Positions 1 to 9,100 of a stretch of DNA of 64,000 bases are shown in pieces (the stretch's first letter is position 1; each line of letters starts with the position of its first letter). The stretch is from Loktanella sp. M215 (GTDB taxonomy: Bacteria; Pseudomonadota; Alphaproteobacteria; Rhodobacterales; Rhodobacteraceae). Under the pieces are notes generated by a model. That model had not been told where the DNA came from. It saw nothing but the letters and a program-made list of their open reading frames with translations, and made no database searches. The DNA lies in the NCBI RefSeq assembly GCF_021735925.1, contig NZ_WMEA01000001.1, forward strand, positions 2,200,001-2,264,000. Reading direction: 5' to 3'. The translations under genes and the position numbers were made by a program.

Positions 1-414
1 GACGTCGGGGCGGTCGGGGTAGTAGGTGATCTTGCGGAAACCCTCCGCCTCGCACTGGGTGCAGTACATGCCGTTCGACATGTAAAGCCCTTCGAGGGCC
101 GTGTTGTCGGCGGGTGCGATCTCGACTTCTGCCTCCCAGACGAAGGGCGCGTCGGGGACGTCGCAGGTCAGGCCCGTGGCGGTGACCTGCGGTGTGACGG
201 GCGTGCCGTCCACGGCTGCGCTGATCAGACGCAGGCTCTCTCCGTGCAGGAAAAAAGGCTGCCGGGGGCTGTCCGGGTTGGGTTTGAAGGCGATCCGGGA
301 CAGCACGCGCGTGGTCTGTGGTGCAAGGCGAAATGTCAGGTCCACACTTTCCACCAGCCATCCGGGGGCCATATAGTCGGCAAGATGAATGGCTTGCGGC
401 GCTGCGTCTTTCAT
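1..414 (-). CDS. pepN: Aminopeptidase N (M1 family), N-terminal part, cut by window edge
   Basis: The minus strand is open from an ATG at 412-414 to base 1, giving the first 138 residues of a protein with no stop in the window. It starts MKDAAPQAIHLADYMAPG and contains NGMYCTQCEAEGFRKITYY, the typical stretch of gammaproteobacterial/alphaproteobacterial PepN just before the substrate-binding GAMEN region. PepN is a cytoplasmic zinc metallo-aminopeptidase that trims N-terminal residues from peptides. The zinc site (HExxH) lies beyond the window and cannot be checked. The gene is divergent from the small gene at 514, with about 100 bp between them. Confidence 0.9.
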   Translation of the reverse strand, partial: MKDAAPQAIHLADYMAPGWLVESVDLTFRLAPQTTRVLSRIAFKPNPDSPRQPFFLHGESLRLISAAVDGTPVTPQVTATGLTCDVPDAPFVWEAEVEIAPADNTALEGLYMSNGMYCTQCEAEGFRKITYYPDRPDV

Positions 415-513
415 GGGATCGACCTTCCGGGGTGAAACTGTGTGGTTGCGGCGACGTTATGAATTCGAACCCGCCGCGGCAAGCGGCGGCAGACAGACAG
501 GACGGAGTACAAC

Positions 514-717
514 ATGTCAGCACCCAAGACGGATCTGGACAAGCAGGAAAAACGTCACCGCGGGCCGCTGCGCGGCATGGCGGTGGTCGTGGGGTTCGCG
601 CTGCTGCTTCTGGTCGGACTGCTGTTCTGGACAAGCTCGAACGGGAATACGCCCGAAGGCGCCGACACCCAGATCGACGCACGCACCGGCGCCGAAGTGC
701 CTGCCGACAGCAACTGA
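514..717 (+). CDS. Small single-pass membrane protein of unknown function
   Basis: A 67-residue protein. The first 20 residues are rich in Lys and Arg (KQEKRHRGPLRG), followed by one hydrophobic segment (about residues 22-40, AVVVGFALLLLVGLLFW) and a short polar tail ending in PADSN. This suggests a single-pass protein with its N-terminus in the cytoplasm. A GGAG-like ribosome site (ACGGAG) lies 8-10 bases before the ATG. It ends 3 bp before the DUF2256 gene, so the two are probably cotranscribed. I do not recognise a family. Confidence 0.65.
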   Translation: MSAPKTDLDKQEKRHRGPLRGMAVVVGFALLLLVGLLFWTSSNGNTPEGADTQIDARTGAEVPADSN

Positions 718-720
718 GCC

Positions 721-879
721 ATGCCGCGCATGCGCAAGAAGGCGGATCTGCCGGTCAAGGTCTGCGCAAACTGCGGTCGCCCCTTCACGTGGCGCAAGGC
801 CTGGGCAAAGGTCTGGGACGAGGTGCGCTATTGCTCTGACCGGTGCAGGGGGGCACGCAAGCCGTCAGCCGGGGGCTGA
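721..879 (+). CDS. DUF2256 zinc-finger-like protein
   Basis: A 52-residue protein starting [19 protein letters not shown], with an alternative ATG at 730. The pattern [23 protein letters not shown]...RYCSDRCR is the DUF2256 signature. Four cysteines in a CxxC...CxxxC layout suggest a zinc knuckle. Function is unknown. In many bacteria DUF2256 genes lie beside cryptochrome/photolyase genes; here a photolyase-like gene is about 12.5 kb downstream, so any link is only suggestive. It starts 3 bp after the upstream small membrane protein gene. Confidence 0.85.
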   Translation: MPRMRKKADLPVKVCANCGRPFTWRKAWAKVWDEVRYCSDRCRGARKPSAGG

Positions 880-968
880 ACAGCGGATTGGTCAGAATTT
901 CTGACCGCGTCTGGACCTTGGTTATCATATCCTGTAGCGAGCGTTCAACACACGCAAAGGATATCGTC

Positions 969-3101
969 ATGGTCGAACGCTTGAACAGGGCCGGTCTGCA
1001 AGTCGCACCCGTGCTCGTTGATTTTATCGAGACTGCAGCCCTGCCCGGAACGGGCCTGTCGGCCGAGGCCTTCTGGGACGGGTTTGCAGCCTTGGTAGCC
1101 GAGATGGGACCGCGCAACCGCGATCTGCTGGCCAAGCGTGAAGACCTGCAGGCCCGCATTGATGCCTGGCACCGCGATCACCGGGACGGCGCGTTCGATC
1201 CTGCGGCCTACCGCGCGTTTCTGGAAGAGATTGGTTATCTGGTTCCCGAGGGGCCGGATTTCAGCGTGGGCACGCAGCATGTCGACCCCGAGATTGCCAG
1301 CATCCCCGGACCGCAACTGGTCGTGCCGATCATGAACGCGCGGTTCGCGCTGAACGCCGCGAATGCGCGCTGGGGCAGCCTTTATGACGCGCTTTACGGC
1401 ACCGATGCGCTGGGCGATCTGCCCCGTGGCAAGGGCTATGACGCCGACCGCGGCGCGCGCGCGATCGCCTGGGGGCGGGCGCATCTGGACCGCGTGGCGC
1501 CGTTGGCGCACGGATCCTGGGCCGATATCGATGCCTTGAGCGTCGAGGACGGGATGCTGACGCCGCAACTGGCGGATCAGGGGCAGTTCGCGGGCTATAC
1601 CGGGTCGGGTAACGCGCTGACAATCATGTTGCGCGTCAACGGCTTGCTGATCGAAATTGAAGTTGATCCAAAGTCCGAGATCGGCGCACAGGATAAGGCC
1701 GGCATCAGCGACATCCGGTTCGAATCCGCGATTTCTGCCATCATGGATTGCGAGGATTCCGTCGCCGCCGTGGACGCCGAAGACAAGGTGCTGGCCTATG
1801 GCAACTGGCTGGGCCTGATGCGTGGCGACCTTGAAGAGCAGGTCACAAAGGGTGGCGAGACCTTCACCCGCGCGCTGCACGGCGACCGCGTCTTTACTGC
1901 GCCCGACGGCGACGACATCACCTTCAAGGGCCGGTCCCTGATGCTGATCCGCAACGTGGGCCACTTGATGACCAATCCCGCCGTGCTGGACGCCGAAGGC
2001 CGCGAGGTGGGCGAGGGCCTGTTGGATGCCATGTGCACCGTGATGATCGCGATGCACGATCTGGCCAAGACGGACGGCATCCGCAATTCGGTCGCGGGCT
2101 CTGTCTACGTCGTGAAACCCAAGATGCACGGGCCTGAAGAAGTGGCCTTTGCCAACGACATCTTTACCGCCGTCGAGACGGCGCTGGGCCTGCCTGCAAA
2201 CACCGTCAAGCTGGGGATCATGGACGAGGAGCGGCGGACATCCGTCAACCTCAAGGAATGCATCCGTGCGGCCAAGGACCGGGTGGCGTTCATCAACACC
2301 GGCTTCCTCGACCGGACCGGGGACGAGATCCACACCAGCATCGAGGCAGGCCCGATGATTCCGAAGGGCGAGATGAAGAACGCCCCTTGGATTGCATCCT
2401 ACGAGGATCGCAACGTCGATATCGGGCTGGCCTGCGGATTGCAGGGCAAGGCCCAGATCGGCAAGGGCATGTGGGCTATGCCGGACCTGATGGAACGGAT
2501 GCTGGCGGAAAAGACGAACCATCCGGAGGCCGGTGCGAACTGTGCCTGGGTGCCGTCGCCGACCGCTGCCACGCTGCACGCAAGCCATTACCACGCCATC
2601 GACGTGCTGGCGCGGCAGGACGAGATCAAGCAGGGTGGCGCGCGCGGCACGCTGGACGATCTGCTGACGATCCCGGTGGCGCAGGGCCGGAACTGGTCCG
2701 AGGACCAGATCACGGCAGAGCTGGAAAACAACGCGCAGGGCATCCTTGGTTATGTCGTGCGCTGGGTCGATCAGGGCGTCGGCTGTTCCAAGGTGCCGGA
2801 TATCCACGACATCCAGTTGATGGAGGATCGCGCGACCTGCCGCATCTCGTCCCAAGCGCTGGCGAACTGGCTGCTGCATGGCATCATGACGACGGACCGC
2901 ATGATGGAAGTCATGCAGAAGATGGCTGCCGTCGTGGACGATCAGAACAAGGGCGATGCGGGCTACACGCCGATGGCGCCCGGCTTCGACGGGCCGGCGT
3001 TCAAGGCGGCCTGTGATCTGGTGTTCAAGGGGCGCGAACAGCCCTCTGGCTATACCGAACCGCTGCTGCACGACTGGCGCGCTGTCGCCAAGGCGAACTG
3101 A
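969..3101 (+). CDS. glcB: Malate synthase G
   Basis: A 710-residue protein, close to the usual 720 or so of the single-chain G isoform. It condenses glyoxylate with acetyl-CoA to give malate in the cytoplasm, in the glyoxylate/glycolate route. Family landmarks are [26 protein letters not shown] and [13 protein letters not shown] in the TIM-barrel core. The ATG at 969 is chosen because AAAGGA lies just upstream and homologues begin near this residue; the frame stays open upstream to 843. A GlcG-like gene follows after 12 bp, echoing the glycolate operon arrangement, but no glycolate oxidase subunits are in the window. Confidence 0.97.
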   Translation: MVERLNRAGLQVAPVLVDFIETAALPGTGLSAEAFWDGFAALVAEMGPRNRDLLAKREDLQARIDAWHRDHRDGAFDPAAYRAFLEEIGYLVPEGPDFSVGTQHVDPEIASIPGPQLVVPIMNARFALNAANARWGSLYDALYGTDALGDLPRGKGYDADRGARAIAWGRAHLDRVAPLAHGSWADIDALSVEDGMLTPQLADQGQFAGYTGSGNALTIMLRVNGLLIEIEVDPKSEIGAQDKAGISDIRFESAISAIMDCEDSVAAVDAEDKVLAYGNWLGLMRGDLEEQVTKGGETFTRALHGDRVFTAPDGDDITFKGRSLMLIRNVGHLMTNPAVLDAEGREVGEGLLDAMCTVMIAMHDLAKTDGIRNSVAGSVYVVKPKMHGPEEVAFANDIFTAVETALGLPANTVKLGIMDEERRTSVNLKECIRAAKDRVAFINTGFLDRTGDEIHTSIEAGPMIPKGEMKNAPWIASYEDRNVDIGLACGLQGKAQIGKGMWAMPDLMERMLAEKTNHPEAGANCAWVPSPTAATLHASHYHAIDVLARQDEIKQGGARGTLDDLLTIPVAQGRNWSEDQITAELENNAQGILGYVVRWVDQGVGCSKVPDIHDIQLMEDRATCRISSQALANWLLHGIMTTDRMMEVMQKMAAVVDDQNKGDAGYTPMAPGFDGPAFKAACDLVFKGREQPSGYTEPLLHDWRAVAKAN

Positions 3102-3113
3102 AAGGATACCACC

Positions 3114-3539
3114 ATGACCGAGATCACAGCCGCACAGGCAAACACCATCATCGAGACCGTGATGCAGACCGGCGCTGACAAGGGGTTCAAGCCGCTGTCG
3201 GTCGTCGTGCTGGACGCGGGCGGCCATGTGAAGGCCTTTGCCCGTGCCGATGGCGCGGCACCCGGTCGGTTCGGCATCGCCCACGGCAAGGCTTACGGCG
3301 CCGTCATGCTGGGCATGCCCGGCAGCGCGCAGATGGCGCGGGCCGAGGCGCAGCCCTATTTCATGGCCGCCTTAAACGGCGTCTACGGCGGCCAGGTCGT
3401 GCCGGTGCCGGGCGGCGTGCTGGTCAAGGCGGATGGTGTCGTGATCGGGGCTGTCGGCGTCACCGGCGACACATCCGACAACGATGTCGTGGCGGCGATG
3501 GCGGGTCTGGCGGCTGCAAGGCTGGACGGCGAGGCGTAA
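3114..3539 (+). CDS. GlcG/HbpS family protein
   Basis: A 141-residue protein with the GlcG/HbpS (DUF336) fold: LSVVVLDAGGHVKAFARADGA, then KAYGAVMLGM and a C-terminal GAVGVTGDTSDNDVVAAMAGL. Members bind haem or small metabolites, and GlcG is linked to glycolate metabolism in E. coli without a proven enzymatic role. It has no signal peptide, so it is probably cytoplasmic. The 12-bp gap after glcB indicates one transcript and a shared glyoxylate/glycolate context. Confidence 0.88.
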   Translation: MTEITAAQANTIIETVMQTGADKGFKPLSVVVLDAGGHVKAFARADGAAPGRFGIAHGKAYGAVMLGMPGSAQMARAEAQPYFMAALNGVYGGQVVPVPGGVLVKADGVVIGAVGVTGDTSDNDVVAAMAGLAAARLDGEA

Positions 3540-3706
3540 TCTGCCGCTTTTTCGGGCAGGACCGCTGACCTTTAGCCTTTGTTGACGCAAACTGTGGCAG
3601 GCTGGCCGCCCGTGCCTGTGCGCAGGGGCGGTTGTGCGGTGGGTCACCTAGGCAATCCGGCGCAGAACCCCTATAAAAGCCATGTCATCGCCTGAAGGAG
3701 TTTCGT

Positions 3707-4483
3707 GTGTCACGTCCCGTCATCGGTATAATCGGCAATTCGCACCTGATCAACGACAGCTATCTGGTGCAGGCCGCGGGCGACATGAACATGCAGGCGG
3801 TCAAGGATGTCTGCGACGCGATCCCGGTCATCATCCCCGCCGATCCGGCGGTCGTCGATGTGAATGATCTGCTCTGCGCCTGCGACGGCTTCGTGTTTCC
3901 CGGCGGTCGGCCGAACGTCCATCCCGAGGAATACGGCGAGGCCGAGACCGAGGCGCATGGCGCATTTGATCGCAACCGCGACCGTGTGGCCTTGCCGCTG
4001 ATCCGGGCCTGCGTGGCGGCGGGTCTGCCAATCCTTGGCATTTGCCGCGGGTTTCAGGAAATGAACGTGGCCTTCGGCGGATCGCTGTACCCCGAGATCC
4101 GCGATCTGCCGGGGCGCGACAATCACCGCATGCCCCCCGACGGCACGATCGAGGAGAAATTCGCGATGCGCCACCGCATCACCTTTACCGAAGGTGGCGT
4201 GTTTCATCGCCTGATGGACGCGAACGAGGTGATGACCAATTCGCTGCACGGGCAGGGGATTAAGGTGGCGGGCGACCGCATCGTTATCGACGGCACCGCC
4301 CCCGACAGCACACCCGAGGCGATCCATGTCAAGGATGCGCCGGGCTTTGCGCTGGGCGTGCAGTGGCACCCTGAATACAAGGCGGGGATGGACGCCGTGT
4401 CGCGTCCGCTGTTCGCGGCCTTCGGGCGGGCGGCGGCGGCCTGGGCCGACGGCAAGCGGATGCCGGTGCGCCGCAGCGCCTGA
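3707..4483 (+). CDS. Class I glutamine amidotransferase-like hydrolase (PuuD type)
   Basis: A 258-residue protein of the peptidase C26 family, which includes gamma-glutamyl-GABA hydrolase PuuD. The catalytic nucleophile is Cys113 in LGICRGFQE, and the His/Glu pair is His221/Glu223 in GVQWHPE. The GTG start at 3707 is chosen for GAAGGAG ending six bases before it. In the putrescine pathway such enzymes release GABA from its gamma-glutamyl form, but no other puu genes are visible, so the substrate is uncertain. It is preceded by 167 bp of intergenic DNA and is likely its own transcription unit. Confidence 0.88.
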   Translation: MSRPVIGIIGNSHLINDSYLVQAAGDMNMQAVKDVCDAIPVIIPADPAVVDVNDLLCACDGFVFPGGRPNVHPEEYGEAETEAHGAFDRNRDRVALPLIRACVAAGLPILGICRGFQEMNVAFGGSLYPEIRDLPGRDNHRMPPDGTIEEKFAMRHRITFTEGGVFHRLMDANEVMTNSLHGQGIKVAGDRIVIDGTAPDSTPEAIHVKDAPGFALGVQWHPEYKAGMDAVSRPLFAAFGRAAAAWADGKRMPVRRSA

Positions 4484-4687
4484 GGTATCCCGCAGACTGG
4501 CGGCCGCGCTGGCGCATGGCATCGCGGTGACAGTGCATATGCGATGCGTCCGGCAATCAGATTTACCTTGTTCTTTGCTGCTTTTCGACATGGCCTGACG
4601 CAATCTGAAAAGCACCGCGGGCAGAAAACCTCATTCTGTGATCTGCCGTCGCGCCAAGCGGCGGTCGCATCAAAAGAGGTTCATGAC

Positions 4688-5110
4688 ATGAAAACTCTCC
4701 CCTTCGCGTTTTTTGCCAGCGCGGTGATCTGCGTCACCGTTGGTATGGGTCTTGGTATCTTCATGGGTGCAAGTGGCGATCACAGTTATGCGGAAACGCA
4801 TGCCCACCTCAACCTTGTGGGGTGGGCGACGCTGGCGCTTTTCGGAATCTACTACGAGCTGACACCGCAGGCTGCCCGCACACGGCTGGCCCGGGTGCAT
4901 TATGTCGTCGCGGTCATCGGCGTCGTCATTCTGGTCCCCGGCATCGCCATCGTGACACACGGCGGAACGGAGTTGTTCAGCAGCGTCGGCAGCCTGATGA
5001 CCGCCGGTTCCATGCTGATTTTCCTGTTCATCGTCTTTCGCCACGGCTTCGGTGCCAGAGAGACGACCCGAGGCATGGCATCCGACATCCGTCCCCAACC
5101 GGCGGAGTGA
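4688..5110 (+). CDS. Four-helix membrane protein with HxHLNxxGW motif
   Basis: A 140-residue integral membrane protein with about four hydrophobic segments (residues 5-27, 38-58, 70-92, 98-122). The stretch THAHLNLVGWATLALFGIYY resembles haem-copper-oxidase subunit I/NnrS-like proteins, where His residues in the first helices can bind haem. At this length it cannot be a full oxidase subunit. It starts at 4688; an upstream ATG at 4682 is closed at once by a stop. It may respond to or handle haem or nitric oxide, but this is inference. The preceding 200 bp hold nothing recognised. Confidence 0.7.
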   Translation: MKTLPFAFFASAVICVTVGMGLGIFMGASGDHSYAETHAHLNLVGWATLALFGIYYELTPQAARTRLARVHYVVAVIGVVILVPGIAIVTHGGTELFSSVGSLMTAGSMLIFLFIVFRHGFGARETTRGMASDIRPQPAE

Positions 5111-5331
5111 AGCGCGGACGAAAACGTCCGTATCGCAAGAGTGGAAGACCGATCGGGCGCAGGCGCGGTCGGTCAATCGGCAGGTTTGCGGCAAAGGCGA
5201 GAGGCTGTTCCGGCCCCGGGTAGGACGCCGTTCCGCAGACCTTATGAAATTCCGGGATCCCTCGGGACGTCCGGCCCTTGCAAGCCGCAGCGCAGCACCA
5301 CAGTCTGCGGGCAAAGCTCTGGAGGTGCTGC

Positions 5332-6021
5332 ATGAAACGATCCCGCATCAACGACATCATGGCCGAGGCGGACGAGATGATCCGGTCCTACGGCTTTACC
5401 CTGCCGCCCTGGGCCTACTGGTCGCCGGAGGCGTTCAAGGCGCGCGCGGGCGAGGCGGTGGAGGTGATCCGGGCCCGCAATGGCTGGGATATCACCGATT
5501 ATGGCGCCGGGCGTTACGACGAGATGGGCCTTTTCCTGTTCACCCTGCGCAACGGGCGGCTGGCCGACCTGCAGCGCGGCGGCGGCATGTGCTATGCCGA
5601 AAAGCTGCTGATTTCCAAGCAGGATCAGCTGTCGCCCATGCACACCCATGTCATCAAGGCCGAGGATATCATCAACCGGGGCGGGGCGACGCTGGTGGTG
5701 GAGCTTTATGGGTCGGACGATCGGGGCGGCTTTGACGAGACGGCGGGCGGGACGGTCCTGTGCGACGGGTTGCGCCGCGACTTCGCGCCCGGCGACAAGC
5801 TGCGGTTTGCGCCCGGAGAGAGTGTCACGCTGATGCCCGGCCACTGGCACGCCTTCTGGGGCGAAGGCGGCGACGTGCTGATCGGAGAGGTCAGCACCGT
5901 GAACGACGACGAGACCGACAACATCTTTCGCGACCCCATCGGGCGGTTTTCGAAGATCGAGGAGGACGTGGCCCCCAAGCACCTGCTGGTCAGCGATTAC
6001 CGCGACTGGCTGGGGGCCTGA
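5332..6021 (+). CDS. D-lyxose/D-mannose isomerase family cupin
   Basis: A 229-residue protein with the pattern of YdaE-type D-lyxose ketol-isomerases. The metal-binding cupin motif is in SPMHTHVIKAEDIINRGG, with a second His cluster at LMPGHWHAFWGEG and the C-terminal GEVSTVNDDETDNIF. These Mn-dependent cytoplasmic enzymes interconvert D-lyxose and D-xylulose, or mannose and fructose. GGAGG precedes the ATG by six bases. It stands alone between the small membrane protein and a convergent RTX gene, with no sugar-uptake genes beside it. Confidence 0.88.
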   Translation: MKRSRINDIMAEADEMIRSYGFTLPPWAYWSPEAFKARAGEAVEVIRARNGWDITDYGAGRYDEMGLFLFTLRNGRLADLQRGGGMCYAEKLLISKQDQLSPMHTHVIKAEDIINRGGATLVVELYGSDDRGGFDETAGGTVLCDGLRRDFAPGDKLRFAPGESVTLMPGHWHAFWGEGGDVLIGEVSTVNDDETDNIFRDPIGRFSKIEEDVAPKHLLVSDYRDWLGA

Positions 6022-6030
6022 TAGACCAGC

Positions 6031-6058
6031 GCCCGGTGCGCTGGCAGGCGCACCGGGC
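6031..6058. terminator. Perfect 11-bp hairpin between convergent genes
   Basis: GCCCGGTGCGC at 6031-6041 pairs with GCGCACCGGGC at 6048-6058 around a six-base loop. It lies between the ends of the convergent lyxose-isomerase and RTX genes and could stop transcription from both sides. There is no U tract, so it is either an imperfect intrinsic terminator or an mRNA-end stabiliser. Confidence 0.6.
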
Positions 6059-6113
6059 GGGATCAGCGCCGATCCGTCACCGAGCAGAGTGACGGGGCGC
6101 GAACGGGCAGGCG

Positions 6114-9100
6114 TCAGACGCGCAGCAACTCCGCCTCGTGGCGTTTGAGGCAGCGGCGGGCAGTGTCGCCGTAGTGGTTCACGTCGGACCGCAAGTCCGG
6201 AAAGATCGCAAAGAGCTCTTCGCGGGCGGCATCGTGGATGGCAGTTAGGCCAAGTGATCCGGGGTGGAAACTCTCGGTCGCGGCGCCTTCGGCATAGACC
6301 ACTTCGTGGGCGTCGAACATCATGTGGATGTAGGTCACGACGCCGCCTGTGTCCTGCGTGACCGACAGGCCGTCCACCAGATGCTTGGCCGCGATCAGCA
6401 CCTCGCTTTCGCCGAACAGCAGTTCAGCGCGGTAGCCCTGGAACAGCATGCGGTGCTGCGGGGACACCAGCAGGTCACGCTCCAGCCCGGTCACGACGCC
6501 GGGGCGGATACGGATCGGGGCAAAGCGACCGTTGGCGGTGACGGTCCGGCGCTGGATCCAGCGGATCGGTTGCAGGCCGTGATCGCGCGTCATCACCAGA
6601 TCGCCGACCGCAAGGGTCGCGATGTCGCGCGCGCCGCGCGGCGTCGCGATGCGCGTGCCGGGGGTGAAGCAGATGATGTTGTCGAGGTTTTCGATACTGT
6701 GGAAGGTGACGAGGCTGCCGTCGGTCAGCAGGATCGTGCCAGAGGAAGGATCGCCGGGCGTATCCTCGGTCCGGCTGCTGAGCACCGCGTTGCGGATGTT
6801 GAGCGTATCGGTGCCGTCGCCGCCTTCGATCGTGATGTCGCGCGGGCCGCCGTCCAGGTCGGCGGTCAGCGTGAAGGTGTCGTTGCCCGCGCCGCCATCG
6901 ACGCTGTCGCCGCGGCCAAAGGTGATGGTGTCGTTGCCCGCACCCGCCAGGATGGTGTCGTCACCCGCGCCGCCGTCGATGATGTCGTCGCCGTCGCCTG
7001 CATCAAGGACATCGTTGCCGGCCCCGCCGAACAGGCTGTCGTTGCCGGCGCCGGTCGCGACGTTGTCGTTGCCCGCCCCGCCATAGATGGTGTCGTTGCC
7101 CGTCCCGGTGACGATCTGTTCGACTTCGGTAAAGCTGACGGTGCCGGTGCCGTCGGTCAGGGTGCCGGCCTCGGCGTCCGTCAGGGTGACGGTCACGTCG
7201 CCGGTCAACGCACTGGCGTCGATGCGGTCGGTGTCGGTCTGGCCTGCGTCCTCGCCGCCCGCGACGGTATCGGTGCCGAAGCCGTCGGCATAGACGAAGG
7301 AATCGTTGCCAGCGCCGCCGAACAGGGCGTCGTTCTCGGCGCCACCGGTCAGCGTGTCGCTTCCGGCGTCGCCGTGCAGGGTGTCGTTGCCCGCCCCGCC
7401 GAAGAGGGCGTCGTCTCCGGTGCCGCCATAGACGCGGTCGTCGCCGGCGCCCGCACGGACTGTGTCGTTGCCGGCACCCGCCTCGATCAGGTCGTCGTCC
7501 GCGCCGGTGCCAGGCAGCACGGTGTCGCCCGCATCGACGCGGTCGCCATCGGGGTCGCCGGTGTAGCCTGCGTCGAGGATGTCGTTGCCCGCGGTGCCGG
7601 AGATGGTGCCGTCCGACAACGGCACGCCCAGCGCCTGCAGATAGAAGGGGCTGGCCGCGAGGCTGGGCGAGACGCCGGTGAGCAACACGCTTTCACCGTT
7701 GGGGAAGGTCAGCAGTGCGCTGCCGCTGCCATTGTCGGTGACGGTGACGTCGTGGACGTTGACCGGGTTGCCGTCGGCGTCGGTCAGGTCCGAGACGTCG
7801 AGCTGGTCGCGTCCGGTGTAGCTGCCGTCGGGGTTGACCGTCGGCCCTTCGAAGGACGTCACCACGTCGTTGCCGCTGCCGTCCTGCAGGACCACCGTGT
7901 CGTTGGCGCCGTCGGCGGCGCCAAGGTCGATGCGATCGTTACCGGCGCCCGCGTCGATCCGGTCCGCACCCGCGCCGCTGAAGATGGTGTCGTCACCGCT
8001 GCTGCCGGTGATGCTGTCGCTGCCACTGCCGGTGACCACACGTTCCATCTGCGTGAAGGTCGCGGTATTGGTGCCGTCCGTCAGTGTGCCCGCACCGGGG
8101 GTGTTCAGGGTCACGGTCAGATTGTCGGTCAGCGCGCTGCCGTCCAGCGTGTCGCCCTGTGTTTGCCCGGCGTTGCCGCCGGTGATGGTGTCGTGGCCGA
8201 AACCGCCGAACAGCTTGAACACGTCGTCGCCGGCGCCAAGGTCCACGACGTCATCGCCTTCGCCGCCCAGAACGGTGTCGTTGCCGGACCCGAGGAAGAA
8301 CTTCTCGACCTCGGTAAAGGTGACGACCGTGTCGGTGGCGGGATTGCCGTCGGTCAGGCTGGCGGGGTTGGTGAGCGTGCCGCTCTCGGACCCTGTCAGG
8401 TTCAGGACCGTGTCGGCGGTCATGGCGCGCGCATCGAGGGTGTCGCCGGTGGACTCGCCCGTTTCACCGCCGGTGATCGTGTCGCGCCCCGTGGTGTTGC
8501 CGACGATGAAGGTATCGTCGCCGCCGTCGCCGGACAGCACGTCGTTGCCGGTGCCACCCTCCAGCCGGTCGTTGCCCGCGCCGCCGAACAGGCTGTCGTT
8601 GCCCGCATCGCCGGACAGCGTGTCGTTCCCCGCGTCGCCGTAGAGCGTGTCGTCGCCGGTGCCGCCGAACAGGATGTCTGCGCCGTTGCCACCAAAGACG
8701 GTGTCGCGACCGTCGCCTGCATAGACGGTGTCGTTGCCGTCGCCCGCCGCGATGACGTCGTCGTTGCCGGACGATCCGGGCAGGATCGCGTCGTTGCCAT
8801 CGATCCGGTCGCCGTCCGCGTCGGTGTAGCCGGTGCCGATGGTGTCGGCACCAGCCGTGCCAGTCACGGTGCCGTCGGGCAGGGGGATTCCCATTGCATT
8901 CAGGAAGAACGGGTTCTGCGCGGCGGTGACAGAAACGCCGGTCAGGCGGATGCTTTCGCCGCCCGGAAAGGTGAGGACCGCGTTGCCGGCCCCGTCGTTC
9001 GTGACGGTGACGTCGCGCACGTTCACCACGCGGCCATTCGTGGTCAGGCCTGTGACGTCCAGCCGGTCGTGGCCGGTAAAGCTGTTGCCACCGTTCGACG

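Noticed and set aside
945..3284. Long open frame on the minus strand (about 779 codons) opposite glcB
   Set aside because: It mirrors the GC-rich codon pattern of glcB, has no recognisable motif and is His/Gln/Arg-rich as expected of an antisense frame.
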